A stretch of 64,000 nt of DNA, taken from the NCBI GenBank assembly GCA_963826145.1, contig CAWGVW010000001.1, forward strand, positions 992,001 to 1,056,000, read 5' to 3'. Below the pieces are notes generated by a model, which was not told where the DNA came from, searched no databases, and worked only from the letters and a program-made list of their open reading frames with translations. The translations under genes and the position numbers were made by a program. Shown piece after piece: positions 14,920 through 24,358 of the stretch; within the stretch, counting starts at the first letter, position 1; each line of letters starts with the position of its first letter. This stretch comes from JBGPLJ01 sp963826145. Its GTDB lineage: Bacteria > Pseudomonadota > Gammaproteobacteria > Steroidobacterales > Steroidobacteraceae.

Positions 14920-17900
14920 ATGAGTCCGCGAGCCGCGGCCCTGCGGCTGCCGGGCGCATGGCGAAACGTAGTCACGTTGCGTCGCGCGCTGCGTCGGCGG
15001 CAGGAGCCTGAGATCGTTACTCCGGAACGCCGGGGCGGCGGGGATTGCGAAATCCCCGCCGCCTCGTGCGCGTTTCTGCGGGTCGCGATTTCGACTCTCT
15101 GCACGCTCATCGCCGGACTCCTGGCATCGACCGTTCATGCGCAGGCGGTGACGCCGCCGGGCACGCTTATCCGCAACTACGCCGAGCTCCATTTCGACCG
15201 CGCGCCCGGACTTACGAGCAATCTGCGTAGCAACGAAATCGTGACGGTTGTTGCACCGTCGCCGTCGCGTGCCGCCATTCAGTTCGTGCGCACGACGGCA
15301 TCCGGCTCCGGGTCGCCGTCGACGAGCGGACCGACCGCCTGCCTCTCGGGTGGCAGCTATCAGCCGCTCGCGAATCCGGTCCTGATCCGCGGACAGACAC
15401 TCGATCCGACCCAGCCCGTGCCCATGGCAGCCACCGGGATGTATCACGGTGGCGAGCCGTTCTTCATCCACGTGACGGATCGTGACCGTAACCGCGACGC
15501 TGGCGTCCTCGACGTGATCGACATCCGCGTGCATTCGACGGCGACGGGGGACAGCGAAGTCCTGCGGCTCACGGAGACCGGACCGAACACCGGCGAATTC
15601 GTCGGTTATGTCCCCTCAGCCGTGGGCCCGGCCGCTGCGAATGATTGTGTTCTTCAGGTCGCCCGCGCGAGCGACGTCACCACCGACTATGTGGATCCGC
15701 TCGATTCCACCGATGCGGTGCAAGACACCGCGGCGCTCGATCCGGTCGGCCTCGTCTTCAGTTCGAAAACGGGTGCCGCTGTCAACGGCGCGCGCGTCCA
15801 CATCGTCGACGCGACCACCGGACAACCGGTCACTGTCTACGGCGATGATGGCATCAGTATCTTTCCGTCGGATGTCCTTGCGGGCGGGCAGGCCACAGAT
15901 TCGGCTGGCACGCTCTATACGTTCGCGCCCGGGAGGTTCCGATTCCCGGTCGTGCCGAACGCCGGCATGTATCGTCTCGTCGTCGAGGCGCCGGCAAGCT
16001 TCGCATTCCCCTCTGCGGTCAGTATTGCCCAGCTGCAGGCACTCGCCGGCGGGCCGTTCACGCTCAACGCCGGATCCTTCGGCAATGCCTACCGCGTGGG
16101 TACGCCCCCGGCAGCCAACATCGATGTGCCGCTCGATCCGACCGGTACGGCGCTCACCGTCGACAAGACGACGCCCACGGCGGTGGCGGCGGTCGGCGAC
16201 TTCATCCAGTACAACGTCTCCGTCGAAAACTCGGGTACAAGCGGTGCCTTTCCCGCAGTCACCACGGTGGACACTCTGCCGGTCGGCACGCGGTACGTCC
16301 GCGGTTCGACACGTATCAATGACGCGCCTGCTGCCGATCCCGCCATCGACGCAACCGGCCGCCGGCTCACATTCGTGACCGGCAATCTCGCGCCGGCCGA
16401 GCGGCTTACGATCCGCTACGTCCTCGAACTCACGAGCGCCGTGCATGGCAAGGAGCTCACCAACGACGTGCAGGCCGTCGGTTCCGGCAATGTCGCTTCG
16501 AACAAGGCGAGCGCGACGATCCGGATCCGCGATGAGCTCCTGCACAGCGCAGCGATCGTCACAGGCCGCGTTGTCGAAGGTGACTGCCCGATCGATGTCA
16601 ACAGTGCTCCGGGCGTCGAAGGCGTGCGCGTGTACCTCGAGGACGGCCGCTACGCCGTGACCGACAAGGAAGGCAAGTATCACTTCGAAGGCGTTCCGCC
16701 CGGTTCGCACGTCGTGCAGATGGACACCGAGACGGTGCCGCCGGCCATGCAAGCAGCTGAGTGTACGGAGCGCGCGCGCTTCGCCGGACGTCCGTATTCG
16801 CAGTTCGTGGACCTTCGCGGCGGGGCGCTCTGGCGCGCCGACTTCACACTGACGCGGCGGCCGCCGCCGTCGGGCTCGGTGACGATGCGCATGCTTAGCA
16901 CCATCGACGCGGATGGCAAGCGACTCGGCGTCACGCTGCCGGTCGAGGTGACTGGCGTCAATGTGGGCAAGCTTCGGGTACTCGTGATGCTGCCCACGGG
17001 CTTCTCGTACCGCAAAGGCACTGCCCAGCTCGGTGGCGAGGCCATCGACGATCCGACCGGCAACGACTCGGTGCTCGGTTTCAATCTCGGCGAAGCGCCT
17101 GCACCCTGGAGCCGGGATTTGCACTTCGAGCTTGAGCCCGGTGCGGCCGCACGCGGGGCGCTTGCGCTCAAAGCCGTCGCCATCTTCGACACGCCGACAG
17201 CGAGCAGCCAGAAGACGGAGAGTGTCGAAAATCGCCTGGAACGCGGGGCGGCGGTGCAGCAGTCGGCGCACTATACGTTTGTGCCGCGCTTCGACGTGCT
17301 CGGCACGGACCTCACGGCGACCGACCGGCAGGAACTCGATCGCATCGCTCGCGACTGGCGCGGCGTGAACGACATCCACATTCGTGCGGTCGGTCATACC
17401 GACGGCACGCCGATCTCGCCGCGCAATCGGAGTCTCTACGCCGACAACAACGAACTGTCGCTCGCACGAGCGCGGACGGTGGCGGACTATTTCCGCGAGA
17501 AGCTCGGCCTCGACAGCGGTCAGTTCGAGATTCTGGGTCGCGGGTCCGACGAGCCGATAGAGGTCGGTACGGATGCCGCGAGTCTTGCGAAGAACCGGCG
17601 GGTCGAAGTCAGCATCACGGGAATGCGGCCTGTTTCCGACGGCACGCTGACCGTGGTGCAGGGCGAAAGTCCGCTGGCAACGAGCGCAACCCGGGGAATC
17701 ATTGTCTACAGCCGGCTGCCCGGCGAGCGGCCTGAGCCGACGTCGAGCGCCGAGGCGGTAACGTCGCCGCCGCCGTCGTCGCCAGCGCCAGCAGTGATCG
17801 TAACGCCGGCCATCGCATGGGTCGCGCCCGTCAAGGACTTCAACCCGCCGATTCCGAGCCTCAAGGTCGCCATCGAGCATCGCTACGACCAGAAGGTGCA

Positions 17901-20900
17901 GCTCCTCGTGAATGGTGTTCGCGTCAACGACGTCACGTTCGACGGCGCGACTGCCAATCCCGAAAAGACCTTTGCAGTCAGCAACTGGCGCGGCGTCGCG
18001 CTCGCCGAAGGCGACAACCGGCTGACGGCGGTGGTGATCGATGGCCAGGGACAGGAAGTCGAGCGGCTCGAGCGCGACGTTCACTACTCGGGCGGGCCGG
18101 TGCGCGCGGAACTCCTGACTTCCGAATCGAAGCTCGTTGCCGATGGGCGCACGCGGCCTGTGATCACACTGCGGCTCTTCGATAGCGCCGGACATCCTGC
18201 CCGTCGCGGGACCCTCGGTGTCTTCAATGTCTCGCCGCCGTACCGTTCCTGGTGGGAAGTCGAGACGCTGAACGACAACCAGCTCGTCGCGGTCGGCAAT
18301 CGCGAACCGACCTACACGGTCGGCGACGACGGCATTGCCGAGATCGAGCTGGAACCGACCTCCGAGACTGGGACCGTCGTGCTGAACCTGCGTTACAACG
18401 AACGGCAGACGCAGGAGATACGCGCATGGCTAAAGCCCGCGGCGCGGGACTGGGTGATGGTCGGCCTCGCGGAGGGGAGCGGCGCCTATCACACGATCAG
18501 CGAGAACATGCAGGCGGCGACCGATGCCGGCCACGAGGAAGGCTTCGATGATCAGGGCCGGGTCGCATTCTTCGCGAAGGGCCGCATCAAGGGTGACTAC
18601 CTCCTGACACTCGCGTACGACAGCGACCGCGACACCGAGGCAGCACGCGAGCGCCTCGCGGGGACGATCCAGCCCGACCAGTACTACACGATCTACGGTG
18701 ACGGCAGCGAGCAGCGTTTCGAAGCGGCGAGCCAGCGCAAGCTCTACGTCAAGCTCGAGCGCGATCAGTTCGTCGCCCTGTTCGGCGACTACGACACGGG
18801 CCTCAACGTCACCGAACTCACGCGCTACAGCCGCAGCATGAATGGCGTGCGCACGGAATACGGGAGCGAGCACGTCGCAGTCGTCGCATTCGCGGCGCGC
18901 ACCGACCAGACCTACGTTCGCGACGACCTGCAGGGCGACGGCACGGCGGGCCTCTATCATCTGACGCAGAGTCCGATCGTCATCGGCAGCGACAAGATGC
19001 GCATCGAGGTGCGCGACCGCTTCCACAGCGAGCATATCCTCGAGACCCGTCCGCTCGCGCGCTTCCTCGATTACAACATCGATTACGAGCTCGGCACGGT
19101 CTTCTTCAAGGAACCGGTCCCGAGCCGCGACAACGAATTCAACCCGGTGTTCGTCGTCGCAGAGTACGAAACGCGTGCTGCGTCATCCGAGCAGACGACC
19201 GCGGGCGGCCGCGCGGCTTTGAAGTTCGCGGAGGGCAAGGTCGAAGTCGGCGCGAGTCTTGTCGATGAGGGCGCGTCGCAGGGCGACGGCAAGGTGGGCG
19301 GCGCCGACCTGCGCTGGACGCCCGGCCACGGCACCGAATTGCGCGCCGAAGTCGCGCGCAGCGAGTCGGACGATCCGGCGCGTGCGTCGAGCGCTGACGC
19401 TTACCTCGTCGACCTGAAACACGTGTCGGATCGCCTCGAAGCGCACGCGTATGCGCGCCAGCAGGACGTCGGCTTCGGCATCGGCCAGCAGGCCGGGAGC
19501 GAGGCGGGCACCCGCAAGGCGGGTGTCGACGGCCTCTTCAAGTTCACCGACCGTTGGGGCGTGATGGCCGAGGCGTTCCGCCAGGAGCAGCTCGATACCG
19601 GAGCGGAGCGCACGGCTGCCGACGGCGAAGTGCGCTATCAGACTTCGACAGCGACGCTTGGCGTCGGCGTGCATCATGTCGTGGACGATAACGTGGGTGG
19701 CGAGGACCAGCGCTCCGATGCCGCCTATGCCACGGGTAGCGTTGACGTGCTGGGCGGCATGTTCACGCTGCGCGGGGCAACCGACGTGACCCTGAATGGC
19801 AACGACGCGAGCATCGACTATCCGCAGCGCTCGACCGTCGGCGTCGACTATCACCTGAAGCCCGACGCGACGCTCTTCGCCGAGTACGAGCACGCCGACG
19901 GCGAGAACATCGCGAGCGACATGACGCGCTTCGGCGTGCGCGCGACCCCGTGGAACCGCGCGCAGCTGCGCAGCAGCGTCACGCAGGAAACCACCGAATA
20001 CGGCCCGCGCACCTTCGCTTCGGCCGGACTCACGCAGGGCTGGCAGGTCAACAAGCACTGGGCGCTCGATGTCGGCATCGACCAGTCGAATACACTCAGG
20101 GACGCGCGCACGCTGCCGTTCAATCCAAACGCGCCGCTCGCGTCGGGCTCGCTCGATGATGACTTCTTCGCGACCTTCCTCGGCGTGCTCTATCGCAAGA
20201 CCGACTGGACGTTCACGTCACGGCTCGAGTACCGCAACTCCGATCTCGAGGAGCGCATCACGTACGCGGGCGGGCTCTATCGCGAGCCGGTCGCGGGACA
20301 GGCGCTCAGCATGACGGCATTCATCACCAACAGCGACCTGACGCTCGGCACCGACTCAATCACGAGCGACATCCGCTTCAGCTGGGCGTATCGGCCGGTG
20401 GGCAAGAGCTGGATGCTGCTCGACCGGCTCGATCTCATCTACGACGAGCAGTCGGCCCTCGCTGGCAAGACTGACAGCCGGCGCGTCGTCAACAATTTGA
20501 ATGCCAACTGGCAGCTCGGGAGCCGCACGCAGTTCGGTGTGCAGTACGGGTCCCGCTATGCGCGCTCGACCTACGACGGCGTCGCCTATGATGGGTACAG
20601 CGATCTCGTCGGTCTCGACCTCAGGCGCGACCTCAACCGGCGCTACGACATCGGCCTGCACACGACAGTCCTGCACTCCTGGGATGCGGCCGTGGCCGAG
20701 TATGCGATGGGCGTCGACCTCGGCGTGAGCTTCGCGAAGAACGTCTGGGTCTCATTTGGCTACAATTTCGCCGGATTTGACGACCGCGATTTCTCCGCTG
20801 CGCGCTACACCGATCAGGGTCCTTTCATTAAACTCAGGATCAAGGCCGACCAGGACACGTTCAAGGATCTGGGCTCTGATCTCCGCTCCCTTACCAGCCA

Positions 20901-20904
20901 CTAG
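14920..20904 (+). CDS. giant DUF11-OmpA-beta-barrel outer-membrane protein, fourth gene of surface cluster
   Basis: A protein of up to 1,994 residues. The first 52 residues are Arg-rich and unlike a protein domain. A classical signal peptide follows (about 53-76, cleavage HAQA|V). The mature chain opens PPGTLIRNYAELHFD, related to the other cluster proteins. Then come a beta-rich region, a DUF11 domain (about 412-540), a carboxypeptidase-regulatory-like domain (about 545-650, YAVTDKEGKYHFEGVPPG), an OmpA peptidoglycan-binding domain (about 784-905, VGHTDGTP ... LSLARA ... NRRVEVSI), an Ig/invasin-like part, and a long C-terminal beta-barrel (about 1170-1990). This suggests an envelope-spanning anchor that holds peptidoglycan and presents or exports the smaller proteins. 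The start is uncertain: no ribosome site precedes 14920, and a CTG at 15076 would give a normal signal peptide. Confidence 0.8.
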   Translation: MSPRAAALRLPGAWRNVVTLRRALRRRQEPEIVTPERRGGGDCEIPAASCAFLRVAISTLCTLIAGLLASTVHAQAVTPPGTLIRNYAELHFDRAPGLTSNLRSNEIVTVVAPSPSRAAIQFVRTTASGSGSPSTSGPTACLSGGSYQPLANPVLIRGQTLDPTQPVPMAATGMYHGGEPFFIHVTDRDRNRDAGVLDVIDIRVHSTATGDSEVLRLTETGPNTGEFVGYVPSAVGPAAANDCVLQVARASDVTTDYVDPLDSTDAVQDTAALDPVGLVFSSKTGAAVNGARVHIVDATTGQPVTVYGDDGISIFPSDVLAGGQATDSAGTLYTFAPGRFRFPVVPNAGMYRLVVEAPASFAFPSAVSIAQLQALAGGPFTLNAGSFGNAYRVGTPPAANIDVPLDPTGTALTVDKTTPTAVAAVGDFIQYNVSVENSGTSGAFPAVTTVDTLPVGTRYVRGSTRINDAPAADPAIDATGRRLTFVTGNLAPAERLTIRYVLELTSAVHGKELTNDVQAVGSGNVASNKASATIRIRDELLHSAAIVTGRVVEGDCPIDVNSAPGVEGVRVYLEDGRYAVTDKEGKYHFEGVPPGSHVVQMDTETVPPAMQAAECTERARFAGRPYSQFVDLRGGALWRADFTLTRRPPPSGSVTMRMLSTIDADGKRLGVTLPVEVTGVNVGKLRVLVMLPTGFSYRKGTAQLGGEAIDDPTGNDSVLGFNLGEAPAPWSRDLHFELEPGAAARGALALKAVAIFDTPTASSQKTESVENRLERGAAVQQSAHYTFVPRFDVLGTDLTATDRQELDRIARDWRGVNDIHIRAVGHTDGTPISPRNRSLYADNNELSLARARTVADYFREKLGLDSGQFEILGRGSDEPIEVGTDAASLAKNRRVEVSITGMRPVSDGTLTVVQGESPLATSATRGIIVYSRLPGERPEPTSSAEAVTSPPPSSPAPAVIVTPAIAWVAPVKDFNPPIPSLKVAIEHRYDQKVQLLVNGVRVNDVTFDGATANPEKTFAVSNWRGVALAEGDNRLTAVVIDGQGQEVERLERDVHYSGGPVRAELLTSESKLVADGRTRPVITLRLFDSAGHPARRGTLGVFNVSPPYRSWWEVETLNDNQLVAVGNREPTYTVGDDGIAEIELEPTSETGTVVLNLRYNERQTQEIRAWLKPAARDWVMVGLAEGSGAYHTISENMQAATDAGHEEGFDDQGRVAFFAKGRIKGDYLLTLAYDSDRDTEAARERLAGTIQPDQYYTIYGDGSEQRFEAASQRKLYVKLERDQFVALFGDYDTGLNVTELTRYSRSMNGVRTEYGSEHVAVVAFAARTDQTYVRDDLQGDGTAGLYHLTQSPIVIGSDKMRIEVRDRFHSEHILETRPLARFLDYNIDYELGTVFFKEPVPSRDNEFNPVFVVAEYETRAASSEQTTAGGRAALKFAEGKVEVGASLVDEGASQGDGKVGGADLRWTPGHGTELRAEVARSESDDPARASSADAYLVDLKHVSDRLEAHAYARQQDVGFGIGQQAGSEAGTRKAGVDGLFKFTDRWGVMAEAFRQEQLDTGAERTAADGEVRYQTSTATLGVGVHHVVDDNVGGEDQRSDAAYATGSVDVLGGMFTLRGATDVTLNGNDASIDYPQRSTVGVDYHLKPDATLFAEYEHADGENIASDMTRFGVRATPWNRAQLRSSVTQETTEYGPRTFASAGLTQGWQVNKHWALDVGIDQSNTLRDARTLPFNPNAPLASGSLDDDFFATFLGVLYRKTDWTFTSRLEYRNSDLEERITYAGGLYREPVAGQALSMTAFITNSDLTLGTDSITSDIRFSWAYRPVGKSWMLLDRLDLIYDEQSALAGKTDSRRVVNNLNANWQLGSRTQFGVQYGSRYARSTYDGVAYDGYSDLVGLDLRRDLNRRYDIGLHTTVLHSWDAAVAEYAMGVDLGVSFAKNVWVSFGYNFAGFDDRDFSAARYTDQGPFIKLRIKADQDTFKDLGSDLRSLTSH
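15031..15066 (+). promoter_or_regulatory. very stable GNRA-capped hairpin at the 5' end of the giant gene
   Basis: GGCGGCGGGGATT (15034-15046) pairs with AATCCCCGCCGCC (15051-15063) around the tetraloop GCGA, and three further pairs (one G-T) extend it to 16 bp. It lies inside the reading frame if translation begins at 14920, just before the signal peptide. This suggests that the region is really untranslated leader or that the stem controls initiation. Confidence 0.5.
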
Positions 20905-22846
20905 GATCACATCCGACTACAGCGACATTCTCGGAAGTGACGGCCCGCTTGCGGAACGCATTCCGGGCTTTGCGGCGCGCCAGGCGCAGCAGGACATGGC
21001 CCATTGGGTAGGCACTGCGCTCGCGGATCTCGGCACTCTCGTGGTCGAGGCCGGCACCGGCACGGGCAAGACGTACGCCTATCTCGTGCCGGCGCTTCTC
21101 TCCGGCCGTCACGTCATTATTTCGACCGGCACCCGGACGCTGCAGGACCAGCTTTTTCACCGCGACCTGCCCGCCGTGGCGCAGGCGTTGGGACGTCCCG
21201 TGAAGGTGGCGGTGCTCAAGGGCCGCACCAACTACTTGTGCCTGCACCGACTGAAGCTAGCGACCCAGGGCATGACGCTCGACCTGTCGCGCGACGCGCG
21301 CAGCTCCCTTGAGCGCGTGCGGGTCTGGTCCCAGGCAACGCGGAGCGGCGAGTTGAGCGAGGTGACCGACCTCGCCGATCAGGATCCAGTCTGGCCGCTT
21401 GTTACTTCGACCCGCGAGAATTGCCTCGGCAGCGAATGCGCGCAATTCAGCCGCTGCCACCTGATCGCCGCGCGCCGGGAAGCGCAGGCGGCCGACATCG
21501 TCATCGTCAATCATCACCTGCTGCTCGCGGACCTTGCGCTGAAAGAGGAAGGATTTGGCGACTTGCTGCCCGGGACGGATGCCCTGATTGTCGACGAGGC
21601 GCACCAGATTCCCGACATTGCCGGGCAGTTCTTTGGCCTCACCGTCGGGTCGCGCTCGATCGTGCAGCTCTCACGCGATGCGCTCGCGGAAGTGGCTGCG
21701 CAAGGCCAGGTGAGCGCTGATCTTGCGGCGCTCCTCAAGGGACTAGAAGCGGCTGTCTCCGCCATCGCCCGCAATCTCGGGCGGCCTCAGCGACTTGACT
21801 GGGCCCAGGTCGACGATGCAGGCATCGAGCAGCTCGCCGATCTCGCCGTCGACTTGGCGAACGCCGCGCGCGCCCTTGAGGCTCTGGGCGGTGGCCCGGG
21901 CATCGGCAACAGTGCGCGGCGAGCCGCAGAAATCGCTTCTCATCTGGAGCAGTACCTCGCCCTCGACGCAGAGAGCGGCTTGCGCTGGGTCGATGTGCAT
22001 ACGCGCGGCTTCGCGCTCGTCTTCACACCGTTCGAAGTGGCCGAGCGCATGCGGCAGATCGTGACGTCGCGTCCGACGGCATGGATCTTCACTTCTGCGA
22101 CGCTCGCGGTCGGCGAGGATTTCCAGCATTTCACCCGGCGGCTGGGGCTCGACGCGGCGCGCACGGTCCAGATCGCAAGTCCCTTCGACTTCGAGCGCCA
22201 GGCGCGCCTCTACCTGCCGCAAATCGACGGCGATCCCAATGACCCCGAGCATCCCGCGAGAGTCGTCGAAGCCGCCTGGCCGCTGGTCGAAGCAGCGGGC
22301 GGCCGCGCGTTCCTGCTTTTCACGAGCCATCGCGCGCTTGCGCAGGCCGCGCATTTGCTGCGAACGCAAGCCGGTCGCCAGCGCTATCCGCTACTCGTGC
22401 AGGGGGAAGCGCCACGGGAGGTGCTGCTGCGGCGTTTTCGCGAGCTTGGCAATGCGGTGCTGCTTGGAACCTCGAGTTTCTGGGAGGGCGTCGACGTCAA
22501 GGGCGACGCCCTCTGTGTCGTCGTCATCGACAAGCTGCCGTTCGCCTCCCCGGACGATCCGGTGCTCAAGGCGCGAATCGAGGGCATCCGCCGCCGCGGC
22601 GGCAACCCATTCGTCGAGCATCAGCTGCCCCAGGCTGCCCTCGCGCTCAAGCAGGGCGCCGGGCGGCTTATCCGGGATGCGTCGGACTTCGGCGTGATCG
22701 CGATCTGCGATCCGCGAATCACGACGAAATCCTACGGCCGCGTGCTGCTTGCGAGCCTGCCGCCGATGCCGGTCGTCCGCACGGCAGCTGAAGCCATCGA
22801 ATTCCTGCGGGGCCGCCTCGCCGAACCCAGGGCCCGGGCGGTCTGA
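20756..22846 (+). CDS. yoaA: DinG/YoaA-family ATP-dependent DNA helicase with Fe-S cluster
   Basis: A superfamily 2, XPD-like 5'-3' helicase acting in DNA repair. In the numbering from 20756, Walker A is GTGTGKT (100-106), four Fe-S cysteines are Cys162, Cys223, Cys228 and Cys234, and DEAH is at 280-283. The C-terminal helicase motifs include FTSHRAL, GTSSFWEGVDVKGD and QGAGRLIRD. The start is unresolved: the only ATG or TTG codons upstream of the conserved N-terminus (DGPLAERIPGFAARQAQQ) are at 20756 and 20777, deep inside the preceding gene. The next ATG, at 20996, would remove the conserved segment. A rare start codon or a sequence error near 20880-20910 is possible. Confidence 0.9.
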   Translation: MATISPDLTTAISPLRATPIRVLSLNSGSRPTRTRSRIWALISAPLPATRITSDYSDILGSDGPLAERIPGFAARQAQQDMAHWVGTALADLGTLVVEAGTGTGKTYAYLVPALLSGRHVIISTGTRTLQDQLFHRDLPAVAQALGRPVKVAVLKGRTNYLCLHRLKLATQGMTLDLSRDARSSLERVRVWSQATRSGELSEVTDLADQDPVWPLVTSTRENCLGSECAQFSRCHLIAARREAQAADIVIVNHHLLLADLALKEEGFGDLLPGTDALIVDEAHQIPDIAGQFFGLTVGSRSIVQLSRDALAEVAAQGQVSADLAALLKGLEAAVSAIARNLGRPQRLDWAQVDDAGIEQLADLAVDLANAARALEALGGGPGIGNSARRAAEIASHLEQYLALDAESGLRWVDVHTRGFALVFTPFEVAERMRQIVTSRPTAWIFTSATLAVGEDFQHFTRRLGLDAARTVQIASPFDFERQARLYLPQIDGDPNDPEHPARVVEAAWPLVEAAGGRAFLLFTSHRALAQAAHLLRTQAGRQRYPLLVQGEAPREVLLRRFRELGNAVLLGTSSFWEGVDVKGDALCVVVIDKLPFASPDDPVLKARIEGIRRRGGNPFVEHQLPQAALALKQGAGRLIRDASDFGVIAICDPRITTKSYGRVLLASLPPMPVVRTAAEAIEFLRGRLAEPRARAV

Positions 22847-22873
22847 CGGGCCGGCCATGCGACAATGGCCGCA

Positions 22874-23560
22874 ATGAAGATTCTTGCGATCGATACGGCG
22901 ACGGAGGCCTGTTCCGTCGCACTCGGCATCGGGGAGACCGTGCTGGCGCGCTACGAAGAGCCAGGCCGTGGTCATGCCGAGCGCATCCTGCCGATGATCG
23001 ATGAAATCCTGGCCGAGGCGGGGATCGCCCTGACCGCGCTCGATGCGATCGCCTTCGGTCGCGGACCCGGTGCCTTTACCGGTGTGCGAATTGCGGCTGC
23101 CGTGGCCCAGGGACTTGCCTTCGGTGCGGACCTCCCGGTCATTCCAGTGTCATCGCTCGCCGCGCTCGCGGAGCGGGCGCTGTTGCAAGCCCCGGGCAAT
23201 GCCGCGTTGGCGTGCATCGATGCGCGGATGTCGGAGGTGTATTGGGGAGCGTTTCAACGCGGGGCGGCGCGCTCGATCGAGCCGCTCGGTGATGAGCGCG
23301 TAACGGCGCCGGACGCAGTCATCCTCAACGAACCGACGCCCGCCCGTTTGAGCTGGATCGGGGTAGGCACCGGATTTGGCGCATATCCCGAGCTCGCTGC
23401 ACGGCTCGGCATCGAGGCGGCAGCGGTCGACGCGAAACTCCTGCCCCGCGCGCATGAGATGGTCCGAATCGGCATGTGCGAATTCGCTGCGGGCCACGCC
23501 CGCGATGCGGAGCGGGCAGTGCCCGTCTATCTGCGCGACAAGGTGGTGAATCTTCCCTAG
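22874..23560 (+). CDS. tsaB: tRNA threonylcarbamoyladenosine biosynthesis protein TsaB
   Basis: A 228-residue non-catalytic partner of TsaD in forming t6A at position 37 of ANN-decoding tRNAs. The N-terminus MKILAIDTATEACSVAL is nearly identical to other TsaB proteins, and HAERILPMI and GRGPGAFTGVRI match the ASKHA-fold signature. The ATG at 22874 is preferred to one nine bases upstream because it fits the family N-terminus. It follows yoaA after 27 bases. Length is typical. Confidence 0.93.
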   Translation: MKILAIDTATEACSVALGIGETVLARYEEPGRGHAERILPMIDEILAEAGIALTALDAIAFGRGPGAFTGVRIAAAVAQGLAFGADLPVIPVSSLAALAERALLQAPGNAALACIDARMSEVYWGAFQRGAARSIEPLGDERVTAPDAVILNEPTPARLSWIGVGTGFGAYPELAARLGIEAAAVDAKLLPRAHEMVRIGMCEFAAGHARDAERAVPVYLRDKVVNLP

Positions 23561-23561
23561 A

Positions 23562-23617
23562 TTTTCATACGGCTGTCATCGAAACCGTTTGTAATGAGTC
23601 GGTCACAAATCTGTCAC
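23562..23617 (+). promoter_or_regulatory. Pho-box promoter of phoBR with a second, downstream Pho box
   Basis: Box 1, TTTTCAT-ACGG-CTGTCAT (23562-23579), has the 7-4-7 layout of PhoB sites. Exactly 10 bases later lies a -10, TGTAAT (23590-23595), the normal PhoB promoter geometry. This predicts a start near 23602. Box 2, CGGTCAC-AAAT-CTGTCAC (23600-23617), is the better match but covers the predicted start and lies three bases before the phoB ATG, where bound PhoB would block transcription. Confidence 0.75.
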
Positions 23618-23620
23618 GGC

Positions 23621-24316
23621 ATGGCTGCACGCACCATACTCATCGTTGAAGACGAACAACCGATCCGCGACATGGTCGCGTTCGGCCTTCGTCGTGCCGG
23701 TTTCGACGTCGTCGAGGCCGAGGACAGCCGTGCCGCCCGCGCCCAGGTCGCAGACCGGCGACCGGACCTCATGCTCGTCGACTGGATGCTGCCCGACATG
23801 AGCGGCCTCGAACTCACGCGCCTCATCAAGCGCGACAAGGAAACCCGCGAGATTCCGGTGATCATGCTCACCGCCCGCGCCCTTGAGCAGGACAAGGTCA
23901 CGGGCCTGGACAGCGGCGCGGACGATTACGTGACGAAGCCGTTTTCGGCGCGCGAGCTCGTTGCCCGAATTCACGCCGTACTGCGACGGGGTCCGGCCGG
24001 CGCATCGGGCGACACTTTGTCGGTGGACGGACTCGTGATCGACCAGGCGAGCCATCGGGTGTCGGTCGGTGAGCGCACGGTGAATCTCGGTCCTACGGAG
24101 TATCGCCTGCTGCAATTCTTCGTGACGCATCCGGATCGGGTCTTCACGCGTACGCAACTTCTCGATCGGGTCTGGGGCGGCAATGTTTACGTCGAGGAGC
24201 GCACGATAGACGTCCACATCCGGCGCCTGCGCAAGGCGCTCGAGGACTTCGGCTACGACCGCTTCGTGCAGACCGTACGAGGATCCGGCTACCGCTTCTC
24301 TACCCGTGTCGCCTGA
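23621..24316 (+). CDS. phoB: phosphate regulon response regulator PhoB
   Basis: A 231-residue OmpR/PhoB-family activator. The receiver domain (1-120) has the acidic pair in VEDEQ, phosphoacceptor Asp54 (LVDWMLPDMSG), Thr in MLTARA and Lys in YVTKPF. The winged-helix domain (about 130-228) has LGPTEYRLLQFF and the recognition region ERTIDVHIRRLRKAL, ending TVRGSGYRFS. The ATG at 23621 is chosen because an earlier ATG at 23594 lies within the promoter -10. Pho boxes upstream indicate autoregulation. phoR follows 42 bases downstream. Confidence 0.96.
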   Translation: MAARTILIVEDEQPIRDMVAFGLRRAGFDVVEAEDSRAARAQVADRRPDLMLVDWMLPDMSGLELTRLIKRDKETREIPVIMLTARALEQDKVTGLDSGADDYVTKPFSARELVARIHAVLRRGPAGASGDTLSVDGLVIDQASHRVSVGERTVNLGPTEYRLLQFFVTHPDRVFTRTQLLDRVWGGNVYVEERTIDVHIRRLRKALEDFGYDRFVQTVRGSGYRFSTRVA

Positions 24317-24358
24317 GCGGCCCGCCGCGCCTGCTACAATGGGCGCGAGGTGCGAATC

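Noticed and set aside
15616..18195. An 859-codon minus-strand open frame opposite the giant gene
   Set aside because: Shadow frame produced by codon bias in the coding strand; no domain recognised.
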